This document shows positions 34,440 to 43,408 of a stretch of DNA of 64,000 nucleotides, piece by piece. Source of the DNA: Paenibacillus sp. FSL K6-0276 (lineage in GTDB: Bacteria; Bacillota; Bacilli; Paenibacillales; Paenibacillaceae). Position numbers and translations under genes: made by a program. The DNA lies in assembly GCF_037977235.1 (NCBI RefSeq), contig NZ_CP150276.1:5890001-5954000 (forward strand). The letters run 5' to 3'. Within the stretch, counting starts at the first letter, position 1, and every line of letters starts with the position of its first letter. Under the pieces are notes generated by a model. It worked only from the letters and a program-made list of their open reading frames with translations, did not search any database and was not told the DNA's origin.

Positions 34440-35117
34440 TTAGGTTTCTGTACTACTGGCTTGCCGATACAGCTCACGACTCTTATAACCAGCCCGTAGA
34501 ATCATCTTCATTTCCTCTTTACGCTTAGCTCTTGTTGCCTCTTGTTTGGCACTATAGACATATCGAGCCCAATCTTTGCGATATCCAGGGGTAAGCGATT
34601 GATAGATCATAAGCAGCTCTGGTGTATCCTTCAGATCTTGTTCCACATTTGGAATGAAGGAGATATAATCATCCACGCACTGACTGGGTGTAGTGGAAAG
34701 CTGACCTTTACCCTTAGCGTCCTCTTTTAGTCCCACAACTGTAAAGACATCATCCAACCCTACCATACGTGCAAATTTAATATTGCTTGCCCCGATGTAT
34801 CCATTCTCATCACTACCTAGACCTTCTAATAAGTCATCACGATGAATAAAGGTCGGATACACTTTGTTCCCCTTTTTAGGGTATGCCACAAAGAGATAGC
34901 CATTCTTATGGAGATGCTGATGCTCAATCACACGGTTCATTAATTCCTGTAAGGACCCCATATCTAGTACAAAAGCAAATATAAGATCATACGCCCCTTC
35001 GAGCGAAGTATCGTAGTCCGTCAATTCCGCTAAATAATCTGATCCCTCTGGTTTATTCAATATCGCTACTTGGTTGTATTTTTGCAAGCTCAGCTTTTCT
35101 ACTATTGTTTTAGCCAC
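34440..35117 (-). CDS. YdeI/OmpD-associated (OmdA) family protein
   Basis: 225 residues. The first 140 carry an unassigned alpha/beta domain (YDLIFAFVLDMGSLQELMNR, GYLFVAYPKKGNKVYPTF). The end carries the OmdA/YdeI C-terminal helical signature: LTPGYRKDWARYVYSAKQEA, TRAKRKEEMKMIL. Function is unknown; YdeI proteins have been linked to stress and antimicrobial tolerance. It lies 98 bases upstream of the ECF sigma gene on the same strand, so it could be read through or be under that sigma factor. Confidence 0.85.
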   Translation of the reverse strand: MAKTIVEKLSLQKYNQVAILNKPEGSDYLAELTDYDTSLEGAYDLIFAFVLDMGSLQELMNRVIEHQHLHKNGYLFVAYPKKGNKVYPTFIHRDDLLEGLGSDENGYIGASNIKFARMVGLDDVFTVVGLKEDAKGKGQLSTTPSQCVDDYISFIPNVEQDLKDTPELLMIYQSLTPGYRKDWARYVYSAKQEATRAKRKEEMKMILRAGYKSRELYRQASSTET

Positions 35118-35187
35118 TATGCTTCATCCCCCAAATGTATTCGGATGCTTCTTCATCGTGATCATTATAGCCTAATTAATACCTAAT

Positions 35188-36222
35188 CTAAAACATCCTA
35201 CGCGCCGTCACAAAACGCTTCTTCCACTTATCACTAAAGGCTTCATAATGCACGCCAAGCTCTTTTGAATACGTGTGTAATATCTGATTATTTCCCGCAT
35301 ACATGGCAACATGACCAATGTCGAGACCACGTGCACTAAAGAACAACAAGTCCCCTTTACGCAGTTCGCTGATCCCAACTTGCTTCCCCTCTTTGGCTTG
35401 ATTATAAGAGGCGCGTGGCAGATCCACCGACAACACATTCTCAAATAAATGCCCTACGAAAGAAGAACAGTCAAAAGTTGACGTCTGGTTCGTTGCTGCA
35501 CCAAATTCATAAGGGGTTCCCAGATACTTCTCTCCGTAAGCAAGCAGCGCGCTTCCCTGCTTCTCCGCGAGCGACTCACTAGTATAATTGCTATATTGGG
35601 GTTTAGCAGATATGTATCCCGTCTTGTTATCTTGCGTTCGCACTTCTAACCAGAAAGCATCCACTTCTCTAACGACATGGACCTTATCTCCTACAGACAA
35701 CATTTGCTGAACTGCTGACTGGCCCGATGAGTTTGGCGAACTTCGCAGGTTAACTCCATAAAGAATCGTCGTATCGTAATTAATCGCTGAGTAGATGCGG
35801 ACGGTCCGAGTATTAACATCCCACTTCACGGAGCTTCCCAAAGCCTCGCTGACAAAACGCAGCGGCATCATCGTATAACCGCCCGCAATTTGGCCCGGAA
35901 CAGTTAAGTTTAAGGATTGTCCATTTTTGTTCGCGGTCGAATCTCCTATCTGATAGGTCAGCACGAGATCCCCTTTGGTGGCTTTAACTGTTTTGGTATC
36001 GTTATTCCATGACATCTTTGCTCCCTGTTCTTCAAACAGCTTGCGCATGGGAACAAGCGTTGTACCGTTTATAAGCAAGGGCTGAACCTCTAGTTCAAGC
36101 TGCCGATCATCCAGATAAATGCCCGTAACCTGATTCTGAGGCGTCGCCGCCGCATGAGCTGGAGCTGTATAGAGTATAGATGTAAGTAGTAGAAGTAGTA
36201 TCGCTTTCTTTTGAATCTTCAT
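35188..36222 (-). CDS. Secreted NlpC/P60 wall hydrolase with stalk and SH3 domains
   Basis: 344 residues: signal peptide (ILLLLLTSILYTAPAHA), a copper-amine-oxidase-like stalk domain (INGTTLVPMRKLFEEQGAKM, TMMPLRFVSEALGSSVKW), an SH3-type wall-binding domain (GVNLRSSPNSSG ... GYISAKP), then an NlpC/P60 cysteine peptidase with Cys in TFDCSSFVGHLFENV, His in DIGHVAMYAG and the third residue in QILHTYS. It should cut gamma-D-Glu-diamino acid bonds in peptidoglycan. Monocistronic; dispersed repeat copy 4 lies about 110 bases upstream of its start. Confidence 0.92.
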   Translation of the reverse strand: MKIQKKAILLLLLTSILYTAPAHAAATPQNQVTGIYLDDRQLELEVQPLLINGTTLVPMRKLFEEQGAKMSWNNDTKTVKATKGDLVLTYQIGDSTANKNGQSLNLTVPGQIAGGYTMMPLRFVSEALGSSVKWDVNTRTVRIYSAINYDTTILYGVNLRSSPNSSGQSAVQQMLSVGDKVHVVREVDAFWLEVRTQDNKTGYISAKPQYSNYTSESLAEKQGSALLAYGEKYLGTPYEFGAATNQTSTFDCSSFVGHLFENVLSVDLPRASYNQAKEGKQVGISELRKGDLLFFSARGLDIGHVAMYAGNNQILHTYSKELGVHYEAFSDKWKKRFVTARRMF

Positions 36223-36330
36223 GATGTCATCCCCTAGTTGATTGATACGTTCATATATTATTACTAAAAAGAGGGTAATTAGTTTTGTTACAATTATTGG
36301 GAGCGACGCCTAACTACAGCCCAAAGCTAC

Positions 36331-36432
36331 CAAGCATAAACGCCTTCGGCGTCCTTATAAGGACGGTAAGCGTTTACGCGAGAAATATAAAACATAAAGT
36401 ATAGTGCTAAACTTATACTTTCTTATATTTTT
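36331..36432 (+). repeat. Dispersed structured repeat, copy 4
   Basis: Outer arms CATAAACGC / GCGTTTACG, inner perfect palindrome CGTCCTTATAAGGACG, module B AAATATAA ... CTTATATTT. The IS30 element begins at its 3' edge, separating it from the terminator that now lies on the far side of the IS. Confidence 0.88.
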
Positions 36433-37500
36433 GACGGATTGTAATATGAAGTGCGACAGCTAAACAGAGAAAGCCCATGGGGATTCGTGTAGAATGAAGT
36501 TACCACACACCATTCACACAAGGAGAATCACACCATGGGTTACACTCATCTTAGCATAACGGAGCGAAGCAAACTAGAAGTACTATACGGATTGGGATGG
36601 TCTAGTCGAGCGATTGGGGCAGAACTTGGACGTCATCACTCCGTCATTGCCAGAGAACGGAAGCGAGGAGGCAAGGGAAATACCTATCTTGCTGAGACCG
36701 CTCAGATCGCGTATAGCGAACGTCGACAAGGGAGTAAGTCGACAGGTCGTTTCACCGCGGAACTGGCCGGAGAGATCAATGAGAAACTCCGACTTACCTG
36801 GTCGCCCGAGCAGATTGCTGAACAGCGTAGAGCCAGTGGTCAACCCTTCGTATGCTTCAAGACGATCTACCGTTGGCTATATGCAGGTCGTCTGGTTGCA
36901 GGCGAAGTAAAGGTGCTACGGCATAAGGGTAAACGACGTAAACCACTGGAGACACGTGGTCGATTCCTCGTGGGGAAAACCATTAGTCAACGGCCAAAGG
37001 GAGTACGAAAGAGAGATTCCTTCGGGCACTGGGAACTAGATACGGTGGTTTCCAGCCGAGGAAAAAGCCGTGCTTGTGCCGCGACCTTTATCGAGCGCAA
37101 GACACGGATGTATCTGGCCGTAAAGATGCCCGACCGTACCGCTCATTCGATGGAGATCGCCTTTGGTGTTGTGGCTAGCCAGTATCCGCAAGAAACTTTC
37201 CGAACGGCTACTGCGGATCGAGGAAAGGAATTCGCCTGCTATAGCGCTCTGGAAGCCTTTCATGGACTGGATGTCTACTTTGCTGATCCCTACTCGTCCT
37301 GGCAACGAGGGTCTAACGAGAATGGCAACGGACTCCTTCGAGAGTTCTTTCCCAAAGGCCATGATTTTGCACAAGTTTCAGATGAGGAGCTTGCCCACGC
37401 CCTAGATCTCATCAACCACCGCCCCCGGAAATGTCTGGGGTGGAAGTCTGCTCACGAATCTTTCATGTCCGAAGTGTCGCACTTAGCTTGACAATCCGTC
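36433..37500 (+). mobile_element. Intact IS30-family insertion sequence
   Basis: 1068 bp. Terminal inverted repeats start GACGGATTGT on both ends and continue with imperfect identity to AAGTGCGACA, about 26 bp (left 36433-36458, right 37475-37500). One intact transposase gene fills it. Flanks are T-rich (TTT each side), compatible with the 2-3 bp target duplication of IS30 but not diagnostic. It lies exactly between repeat copy 4 and a terminator hairpin. Confidence 0.92.
36535..37491 (+). CDS. IS30-family transposase
   Basis: 318 residues. The N-terminal HTH (THLSITERSKLEVLYGLGWS, SRAIGAELGRHHSVIARE) and the DDE catalytic core are visible: GHWELDTVV (D), TATADRGKEFA (D) and SSWQRGSNENGNGLLREFFP (E), the last being the IS30 signature. 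RPRKCLGWKSAHE closes it. The frame is intact with AAGGAG before the ATG, so the element may be active. Its codon use (GTC, CGT, CGA) is somewhat richer in GC than its neighbours, in line with acquisition. Confidence 0.95.
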   Translation: MGYTHLSITERSKLEVLYGLGWSSRAIGAELGRHHSVIARERKRGGKGNTYLAETAQIAYSERRQGSKSTGRFTAELAGEINEKLRLTWSPEQIAEQRRASGQPFVCFKTIYRWLYAGRLVAGEVKVLRHKGKRRKPLETRGRFLVGKTISQRPKGVRKRDSFGHWELDTVVSSRGKSRACAATFIERKTRMYLAVKMPDRTAHSMEIAFGVVASQYPQETFRTATADRGKEFACYSALEAFHGLDVYFADPYSSWQRGSNENGNGLLREFFPKGHDFAQVSDEELAHALDLINHRPRKCLGWKSAHESFMSEVSHLA

Positions 37501-37502
37501 TT

Positions 37503-37549
37503 TTAAAAAGAGGACTGTAGCCACCTTTCGGTGCCACAGCCCTCTTTTT
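37503..37549. terminator. Bidirectional intrinsic terminator
   Basis: AAAAAGAGGACTGTAGCCACC TTTC GGTGCCACAGCCCTCTTTTT-type stem. It terminates the minus-strand ridA-like gene and, before the IS arrived, adjoined repeat copy 4. It can also stop the transposase transcript. Confidence 0.9.
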
Positions 37550-38003
37550 AATCCACTTCAAAAATAGAATCAATGATAATCGGAAGATTATCTCTTACAG
37601 AAACAGCTCCCAATACAGAACGAGCATGACTACCCTTATCTCCGAACACCTCCAGCATTAAATCCGAACAGCCATTGAGCACTTTATGATGTTCTTCGAA
37701 TAAGGGATCTGCATTCACAAATCCTTGGATTTTGACCACTCTCTTCACTTTATCCAAGGAGCCTAAAGCTGACTCAAGGACGGCAAGGATCTCGATTCCA
37801 GTCTGACGTGCAAAATGGTAGCCTTCTTCGGTGGTAAAGTCTTGCCCCAGCTTTCCTTTGGGATGCCCAGCCGGTCCTTTTCCTGATACAAAACATAATC
37901 CATTAACCATTACGCAGTTAGCGTATTTAGCCGCTGGCTCACTAGCTCTAGGTAGGACAATACCTAATTCTTCAAGTCTGTTCGCTATGGTTCGATCCGT
38001 CAC
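37548..38003 (-). CDS. RidA/YjgF-family protein (YER057c-UK114-like)
   Basis: About 151 residues of the Rid superfamily, longer subgroup (LPRASEPAAKYANCVMVNGL, CFVSGKGPAGHPKG, ARSVLGAVSVRDNLPIIIDS). Canonical RidA deaminates reactive enamines/imines using a conserved Arg; here the ARSVLGAVSV segment holds it. I set the start at the GTG at 38003, which has GGAGGGGAG 7 bases before it; a TTG at 38042 has no site. The luciferase-like gene ends 64 bases upstream, so they are likely one operon. Confidence 0.85.
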   Translation of the reverse strand: MTDRTIANRLEELGIVLPRASEPAAKYANCVMVNGLCFVSGKGPAGHPKGKLGQDFTTEEGYHFARQTGIEILAVLESALGSLDKVKRVVKIQGFVNADPLFEEHHKVLNGCSDLMLEVFGDKGSHARSVLGAVSVRDNLPIIIDSIFEVD

Positions 38004-38067
38004 TTCAGTCTCCCCTCCATTCACAACAGTTTCAACACTCAATTTATTTACAAGAGATGCCCGTTTA

Positions 38068-39126
38068 TTATTTCGCTTCGACCTCTGCTTCCCATCTCGC
38101 GATCTCAGCTCGAACGATTGGCGCTACTTCTGTACCCAATAGCTCAATGGCTCTCATTACATCCTTATGAGGCATCGTCCCTAGCGGTACATGCAGCATA
38201 AAGCGTGTAATGCCTACGTGTTTGCGTAGGTGAATAATCTTCTCAGCAACAGTATCTGGATCTCCTACATACAAGGCGCCTTCAAATCTACGTGCTGCAT
38301 CATAGCTTGCCCGACTGTAATGACCCCATCCGCGCTCCCGGCCAATCACATTCATGCTAGCCTGTGTAGAAGGAAAGAACATATCGGCAGCAAGCTGATT
38401 ATCTTCTGCAATAAAGCCGTGCGAGTGTGAGGCAACCGGAAGCTTCGATACATCATGACCCGCTTGAGCGGCAGCCTTCTTATAGAGCTTCACGAGCGGC
38501 GCAAACTGCAGCGGACTGCCCCCAATGATCGCGAGCACAAGTGGTAGCCCGAGCAGTCCCGCACGGATCACAGATTCCGTATTGCCTCCACTGCCAATCC
38601 ATACGGGCAAAGGATTCTGAACAGGGCGCGGATAAATCCCCAGATTATTGATGGCAGGACGGTGATTTCCACTCCAGGTTACTTTTTCCGATGCCGTTAA
38701 TTTTAACAACAAGTCCAGCTTCTCATCGAACAACTCATCGTAGTCATTTAGATCATAGCCGAAGAGTGGGAAAGATTCGATAAAAGAACCCCGGCCCGCC
38801 ATAATTTCTGCGCGTCCATTCGAGATTCCATCTAGTGTTGCAAAATCCTGAAATACACGTACTGGATCTGCAGAGGACAGCACGGTTACCGCACTGGTCA
38901 GCCGAATCCTTGTCGTCTGTGATGCAGCCGCAGCCAGCAAGACTGCTGGAGAAGACGCCGCATAATCTTTTCGATGATGCTCACCCACACCAAATATATC
39001 TAATCCTACCTGGTCAGCAAGAACAATCTCCTCTACTACCTCGCGCAATCGCTGCGCATGGCTTATTAACTCACCGGTTTGAACATCCGGTGTTGTTTCT
39101 ACGAAAGTACTGATGCCTATTTCCAC
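38068..39126 (-). CDS. LLM-class flavin-dependent oxidoreductase
   Basis: 352-residue luciferase-like monooxygenase (PF00296). Visible blocks are EIVLADQVGLDIFGVGEHHR, TSAVTVLSSADPVRVFQDFA, and NPLPVWIGSGGNTESVIRAG, all near the FMN/F420 site. Substrate unknown. Pairing with a RidA-type gene downstream resembles catabolic sets where an oxygenase makes a reactive imine or enol intermediate that the Rid protein resolves; this is inference. Repeat copy 5 lies about 65 bases upstream of its start codon. Confidence 0.9.
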   Translation of the reverse strand: MEIGISTFVETTPDVQTGELISHAQRLREVVEEIVLADQVGLDIFGVGEHHRKDYAASSPAVLLAAAASQTTRIRLTSAVTVLSSADPVRVFQDFATLDGISNGRAEIMAGRGSFIESFPLFGYDLNDYDELFDEKLDLLLKLTASEKVTWSGNHRPAINNLGIYPRPVQNPLPVWIGSGGNTESVIRAGLLGLPLVLAIIGGSPLQFAPLVKLYKKAAAQAGHDVSKLPVASHSHGFIAEDNQLAADMFFPSTQASMNVIGRERGWGHYSRASYDAARRFEGALYVGDPDTVAEKIIHLRKHVGITRFMLHVPLGTMPHKDVMRAIELLGTEVAPIVRAEIARWEAEVEAK

Positions 39127-39189
39127 TTACAAATCCCCCTTAACTATAATTTTTTCTTCGAGTTGTTTGATTATAACACAAGTTACGGT

Positions 39190-39289
39190 CAAGCATAAAC
39201 GCCTTTGGCGTCCTTATTAGGACGATAAGCGTTTAAGCGAGAAATATAAGAATAATGTATAGCGTGAAACTTATACTTTCTTATATTTC
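39190..39289 (+). repeat. Dispersed structured repeat, copy 5
   Basis: Outer arms CATAAACGC / GCGTTTAAG, inner CGTCCTTATTAGGACG, module B AAATATAAG ... CTTATATTT with inner GTATA / TTATAC. It ends directly against a 22-bp perfect palindrome with an A-run. The rest of the 313-base gap 39127-39439 holds the promoters of the flanking divergent genes. Confidence 0.87.
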
Positions 39290-39316
39290 AAAAAAGCTAG
39301 GCATTAATGCCTAGCT
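39290..39316 (-). terminator. Palindromic hairpin with minus-strand T-run
   Basis: Perfect 22-bp palindrome AGCTAGGCAT TA ATGCCTAGCT with an A-run on its left, so it terminates minus-strand transcription. No annotated minus gene ends here, so it may be an orphan left beside the repeat. Confidence 0.65.
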
Positions 39317-39439
39317 CCAGCTTGTCGAGAAACTCATCCTTTAAATTTGCAGAACATCGCTGACAAATAGAGGATTTTGATGAAATATGTTGAAATCATC
39401 TAAAGCAAGTAGCTCTCATGCTTGATATAGGAGGGACAT

Positions 39440-41161
39440 ATGCTTCAAAGAAACAAACACAAAAATTCCATATCCAAACAAACCTTCAATCCTGTTCGGG
39501 GTTCCTTAAAAATCGCCGTAATATATTTTATTGTAGGGTGCTTATGGATCCCCATAACAGATAAGGCCGTTTCCACTTTTACGCGAGATCCGGAGTGGAT
39601 AAGACTTATTAATATAATTAAAGGCTGGTTCTTTATTCTCATAACGGCTTGGCTTATCTTTGCACTAATTCTAGGTACTCTCAAACGGATTAAAAGGATC
39701 GAAAAGAAACTGGATCTTGCCTATAGGGAAAGGGTAAGCGCACACGAAAATCTAGAGGCCGCCTATGAGGAAATCACAGCTACTGAAGAAGAACTCAGAC
39801 AGCAATATGATCAGCTCATTGAGAATCAAGAGAAGCTAGCTTTGAATGAAGAAAGGATGCATTATCTGGCTTATCATGATCTATTAACCGGCTTGCCCAA
39901 CAAATTAGCTTTTTATGAGAATGGGCTTCGCATTTTGGAACTGAACAACATTGCAGCCTTAATGTTCATCGACATTGATTACTTCAAATACGTAAATGAT
40001 ACGATGGGCCATGAATTTGGTGACCGGCTAATTGTTAAGGTTAGTGAGAGATTGGTCTCCCTAGTTGGGAGTAGTGGAGAAGTGTATCGTTTCGCTGGGG
40101 ATGAATTCATCGTTCTTTTATATTCTATCGAGAACAGTCAGTGCATAACTAGCGTAGCCTCCCACATTATTGCCGGTTTTAAAGACGCCATTGAGATGGA
40201 TGACAGTCTGCTGCACGTTAGCCTAAGCATCGGAATCAGTACTCACCCCGAACATGGAAGTAATATTATGGAACTCCTTAAATGTGCAGACATCGCTATG
40301 TATAAAGCCAAAGACGCCGGCAAGGGCCAAATTATCGTCTTTGATCAACCGTTGAATGATACCTTTACTGAGCGAATGAACATTGAGAAGCAGTTATATA
40401 ATGCTTTAGAGAAAAATGAGCTGGAAGTATTCTATCAACCCCAGATTGATCTGACTCAGAATAGGGTGACGGGACTAGAGGCTCTTATGCGCTGGAACAA
40501 CCCTATACTAGGAATGGTCCCTCCGGATAAGTTTATCAAAATAGCAGAAGACTCCCATCTCATCATTCCTCTTGGAGCGTGGGTGCTCAGAACGGCCTGT
40601 GCCTTTTTGAAAAGTCTTCATGAGCAAGGATTATCACATCTTACGATGTCTGTTAATATTTCAATGCTGCAGCTACTGCAAAGCGACTTCAATGAATTAG
40701 TTCTAGACACCTTGCAAGCCTCCGGGCTAGACCCTGAATACTTAGAGCTAGAGATCACAGAGAGTGTTCTGGTTGAATCTTATGAATATGTGAGCAGTAA
40801 ACTAACTGAACTCAGAGCTTACAACATTAAAATTGCACTGGACGACTTTGGTACCGGTTATTCCTCCTTAAGTTATCTTACTCATATGCCGATCTCAACT
40901 TTGAAAATAGACAAGTCCTTTATTGATTCCATTCGAACAGGGACACATCAAGCTGTTCTCGTAGAACAAATTATTATGATTGGTAAACGAATGAATATGT
41001 GTGTTATTGCAGAAGGTGTGGAGCAGACTGTGCAACTCGATTATCTGCAGGAGCAAGGCTGCGATAAAATTCAAGGTTACTTGTTCAGTAAGCCGCAGTC
41101 TGCACAGAGCGTACAAGAGCTGTTAACCGAGTGGGAGAAGGTTTCGAGCTTAAATGAATAA
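39440..41161 (+). CDS. Membrane GGDEF-EAL c-di-GMP protein
   Basis: 573 residues. Two N-terminal membrane segments (residues about 23-40 and 58-80), a coiled coil (90-140), GGDEF domain (143-305) and EAL domain (315-565). The GGDEF site reads AGDEF at 219-223, a variant often still active, and FIDIDYFK is intact. The EAL site is EALMRW at 347-352, with DDFGTGYSSL, KIDKSF and AEGVEQ all present, so phosphodiesterase activity is likely. It may make, degrade or switch between both for cyclic di-GMP. GGAGG precedes the ATG. A diguanylate cyclase gene follows after 39 bases. Confidence 0.92.
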   Translation: MLQRNKHKNSISKQTFNPVRGSLKIAVIYFIVGCLWIPITDKAVSTFTRDPEWIRLINIIKGWFFILITAWLIFALILGTLKRIKRIEKKLDLAYRERVSAHENLEAAYEEITATEEELRQQYDQLIENQEKLALNEERMHYLAYHDLLTGLPNKLAFYENGLRILELNNIAALMFIDIDYFKYVNDTMGHEFGDRLIVKVSERLVSLVGSSGEVYRFAGDEFIVLLYSIENSQCITSVASHIIAGFKDAIEMDDSLLHVSLSIGISTHPEHGSNIMELLKCADIAMYKAKDAGKGQIIVFDQPLNDTFTERMNIEKQLYNALEKNELEVFYQPQIDLTQNRVTGLEALMRWNNPILGMVPPDKFIKIAEDSHLIIPLGAWVLRTACAFLKSLHEQGLSHLTMSVNISMLQLLQSDFNELVLDTLQASGLDPEYLELEITESVLVESYEYVSSKLTELRAYNIKIALDDFGTGYSSLSYLTHMPISTLKIDKSFIDSIRTGTHQAVLVEQIIMIGKRMNMCVIAEGVEQTVQLDYLQEQGCDKIQGYLFSKPQSAQSVQELLTEWEKVSSLNE

Positions 41162-41200
41162 AGATGAACCTATTTTTTTATATAAGAAGGTGTTACCGAA

Positions 41201-42865
41201 GTGAATGTCATGACATGGATTGACTTATTATTATTCTTCGTTTTGTTCGTTCTATTCATCTACATATTTGCTTCTGTAAGAATCACTAGCCTACATAAGG
41301 CGTACTTGATTTTTCATTTTACTATGATGTTATGGCCCTTCTGTCAATTCGCTATCAAAATGACGGATGATCCCGGGGTTCAATTGTTTTATGTGAAGCT
41401 CGCATTTATCGACTCGGTTTTGTTAGCGATTGGATGGCTTCTTTTTACGATATTACTCACTAGCACATCACACCACCTCCGAAAAAAGAATGCACTGATC
41501 CTATACACTCTCGCAGCATTGATCATACTAGGGGTGATCGTCAATCCAAATGAAAGCTTTGTCCTCCCTATGCACGGTGGATATATCGAAAGAACTTATG
41601 GTCCGATTTTTTGGCTGCTCATCATCTACTTAACCAGCGTCGTTGCTATTTCTCTTCATATTATCTACTCAGCTCTAGTATCAAACACCACGCAGCGGAT
41701 CAAAAAACAGGTTGCTCATGTGCTCAAAGGGGTGCTGGTGCTGGCTGCATTTGTATTACTCGATGTCTTTCTTAATGTGGTGCTGTTTAAATCTCAGCCG
41801 GTGATTCCGGGGATGACCTCTCTGGGGATATTAATCTCTGCAATCTTTTTCGTAATTGCCATCCATCGTGATAAAATATTTGATCTCGTAACCATCGCCC
41901 ATCAGGATATCATTGACACCATCACACAAGGAATTCTTGTACTGGATGATAACGAGACTGTAGTAGAAATCAATCGATCGCTGAGTCCAAAAATCAATCT
42001 ACAGATCGGTGACCACTTCGACGTGTCGACTCTCACACCCATGGAACAGACCGTGAGTGCTTTCCGTTTGTTCCTTCATACATACCTTAACCAGCCCATG
42101 GAGAGAACCGAAGTTGAAGTATTCTACACCTCGCTCCATGCATACATCAACATTACTGCGGCCCCGATTGTCGTAGGTGAGATCATGGTTGGACGAATTC
42201 TCACTTTTCAGGATAGAAGCGAGCTGCATCGCCTCATAGCTGAGACCAATCACCAGAACGAGATCCTGCAAGAGCGGAATTTAGCATTAATTGAAATCCA
42301 GAATGAGCTTTCTCAAACCAACCAAAAACTCAAGCGGATGGCCATAACCGACAGCTTAACAGGTTGTTATAATCGTCATTACTTAACGCAGCACTTAGAG
42401 CATGAGATCATAGAAAATATGAAATTCAAGCAACCTTTTGCCATCATTCTACTGGATATCGACTTTTTCAAAACGGTGAATGACAATTACGGCCATTTAG
42501 TCGGGGATGTCGTGATTTGTAGCACGGTAGAGGTTATTAAGCAATCGCTACGGGAGACGGATATTCTGGCACGCTATGGCGGAGAAGAGTTTATCGTCTA
42601 TTTACCAAATACGAACCATACACAAGCAAACCGCTGGGCAGAACATATCAAATTCATGATAGAGGCCAATAAAGTACATGTGGATGATATTGCTCATTCT
42701 GTATCCATCACTGTAAGCATGGGACTACTGTCCATTAATAATTTTGCAGAGCAGTATACAGAAAGTCCGACAAATCAACTAAGTGATTTATTCGAATCTG
42801 TGGACAAAGCCTTATATCAAGCCAAAAATGCAGGACGAAACCAGATTGTTGAGATCATAAGATGA
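41201..42865 (+). CDS. Diguanylate cyclase with 7TM sensor domain
   Basis: 554 residues. The N-terminal half has seven to eight membrane segments resembling the histidine-kinase N-terminal 7TM region, ending in DKIFDLVTIAHQDIIDTITQ. A PAS-like domain and short coiled coil follow, then a canonical GGDEF domain (ARYGGEEFIVYL with ILLDIDFFKTVND). It synthesises cyclic di-GMP. GTG start with AGAAGG upstream. The operon with the GGDEF-EAL protein suggests one local c-di-GMP circuit. Confidence 0.92.
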   Translation: MNVMTWIDLLLFFVLFVLFIYIFASVRITSLHKAYLIFHFTMMLWPFCQFAIKMTDDPGVQLFYVKLAFIDSVLLAIGWLLFTILLTSTSHHLRKKNALILYTLAALIILGVIVNPNESFVLPMHGGYIERTYGPIFWLLIIYLTSVVAISLHIIYSALVSNTTQRIKKQVAHVLKGVLVLAAFVLLDVFLNVVLFKSQPVIPGMTSLGILISAIFFVIAIHRDKIFDLVTIAHQDIIDTITQGILVLDDNETVVEINRSLSPKINLQIGDHFDVSTLTPMEQTVSAFRLFLHTYLNQPMERTEVEVFYTSLHAYINITAAPIVVGEIMVGRILTFQDRSELHRLIAETNHQNEILQERNLALIEIQNELSQTNQKLKRMAITDSLTGCYNRHYLTQHLEHEIIENMKFKQPFAIILLDIDFFKTVNDNYGHLVGDVVICSTVEVIKQSLRETDILARYGGEEFIVYLPNTNHTQANRWAEHIKFMIEANKVHVDDIAHSVSITVSMGLLSINNFAEQYTESPTNQLSDLFESVDKALYQAKNAGRNQIVEIIR

Positions 42866-42889
42866 CGCGCCTTCTAATATTATTTTTCG

Positions 42890-42936
42890 AAAAAAGAATC
42901 AGCCCTACTTCTGTCGAAGTTAAGCTGATTCTTTCT
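42890..42936. terminator. Bidirectional intrinsic terminator
   Basis: AAAAAGAATCAGC ... GCTGATTCTTTCTTTTT stem between the cyclase (+) and phnA-like (-) genes. Confidence 0.88.
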
Positions 42937-42938
42937 TT

Positions 42939-43280
42939 TTATATCTTTTTAACAAATTCGGATTTTAATTTCATAGCTCCAAACCCATCAATTTTGCAGT
43001 CAATATCATGATCTCCGTCCACTAAACGGATGTTTTTAACTTTGGTACCTATCTTCAGAACGGATGAGCTTCCTTTTACTTTGAGATCTTTGATTACAGT
43101 TACTGAGTCGCCGTCGTTTAATACATTGCCGTTGGCATCTTTGATAACCTTCTGATCTTCACTATTCTCAGATTCTGATTCTAATGTCCACTCGTGTGCA
43201 CATTCCGGGCAAACCAATAAACTTCCATCTTCATAAGTGTACTCAGAATTACATTTCGGGCAGTTTGGTAAATTAGACAT
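42939..43280 (-). CDS. PhnA/YjdM-family zinc-ribbon protein
   Basis: About 113 residues. The N-terminal zinc ribbon has four Cys (PNCPKCNSEYTYEDG, LVCPECAHEW). The C-terminal small beta domain (DGDSVTVIKDLKVKGSSSVL, KIGTKVKNIRLVDGDHDIDC) is typical of PhnA/YjdM. Despite the historical name, a direct role in phosphonate metabolism is not established for this family. I start it at MSNLPNC, which matches family N-termini, rather than at the ATG seven codons upstream. Confidence 0.9.
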   Translation of the reverse strand: MSNLPNCPKCNSEYTYEDGSLLVCPECAHEWTLESESENSEDQKVIKDANGNVLNDGDSVTVIKDLKVKGSSSVLKIGTKVKNIRLVDGDHDIDCKIDGFGAMKLKSEFVKKI

Positions 43281-43408
43281 CTTTTCATTTTCTCCAATCA
43301 TAGTTCAAATTCTAGCTGTCTTGCGGCTGGACTTTAAAAGTATATTTCATATTCAGTAAGGATTCCACTACATATGAAAATTGTCCTGAAACTGTAAAAA
43401 TTGTATGG

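Noticed and set aside
39290..39316. Hairpin read as terminator of the GGDEF-EAL gene's neighbour
   Set aside because: Its T-run faces the minus strand and no minus-strand gene ends there; kept only as an orphan hairpin next to repeat copy 5.
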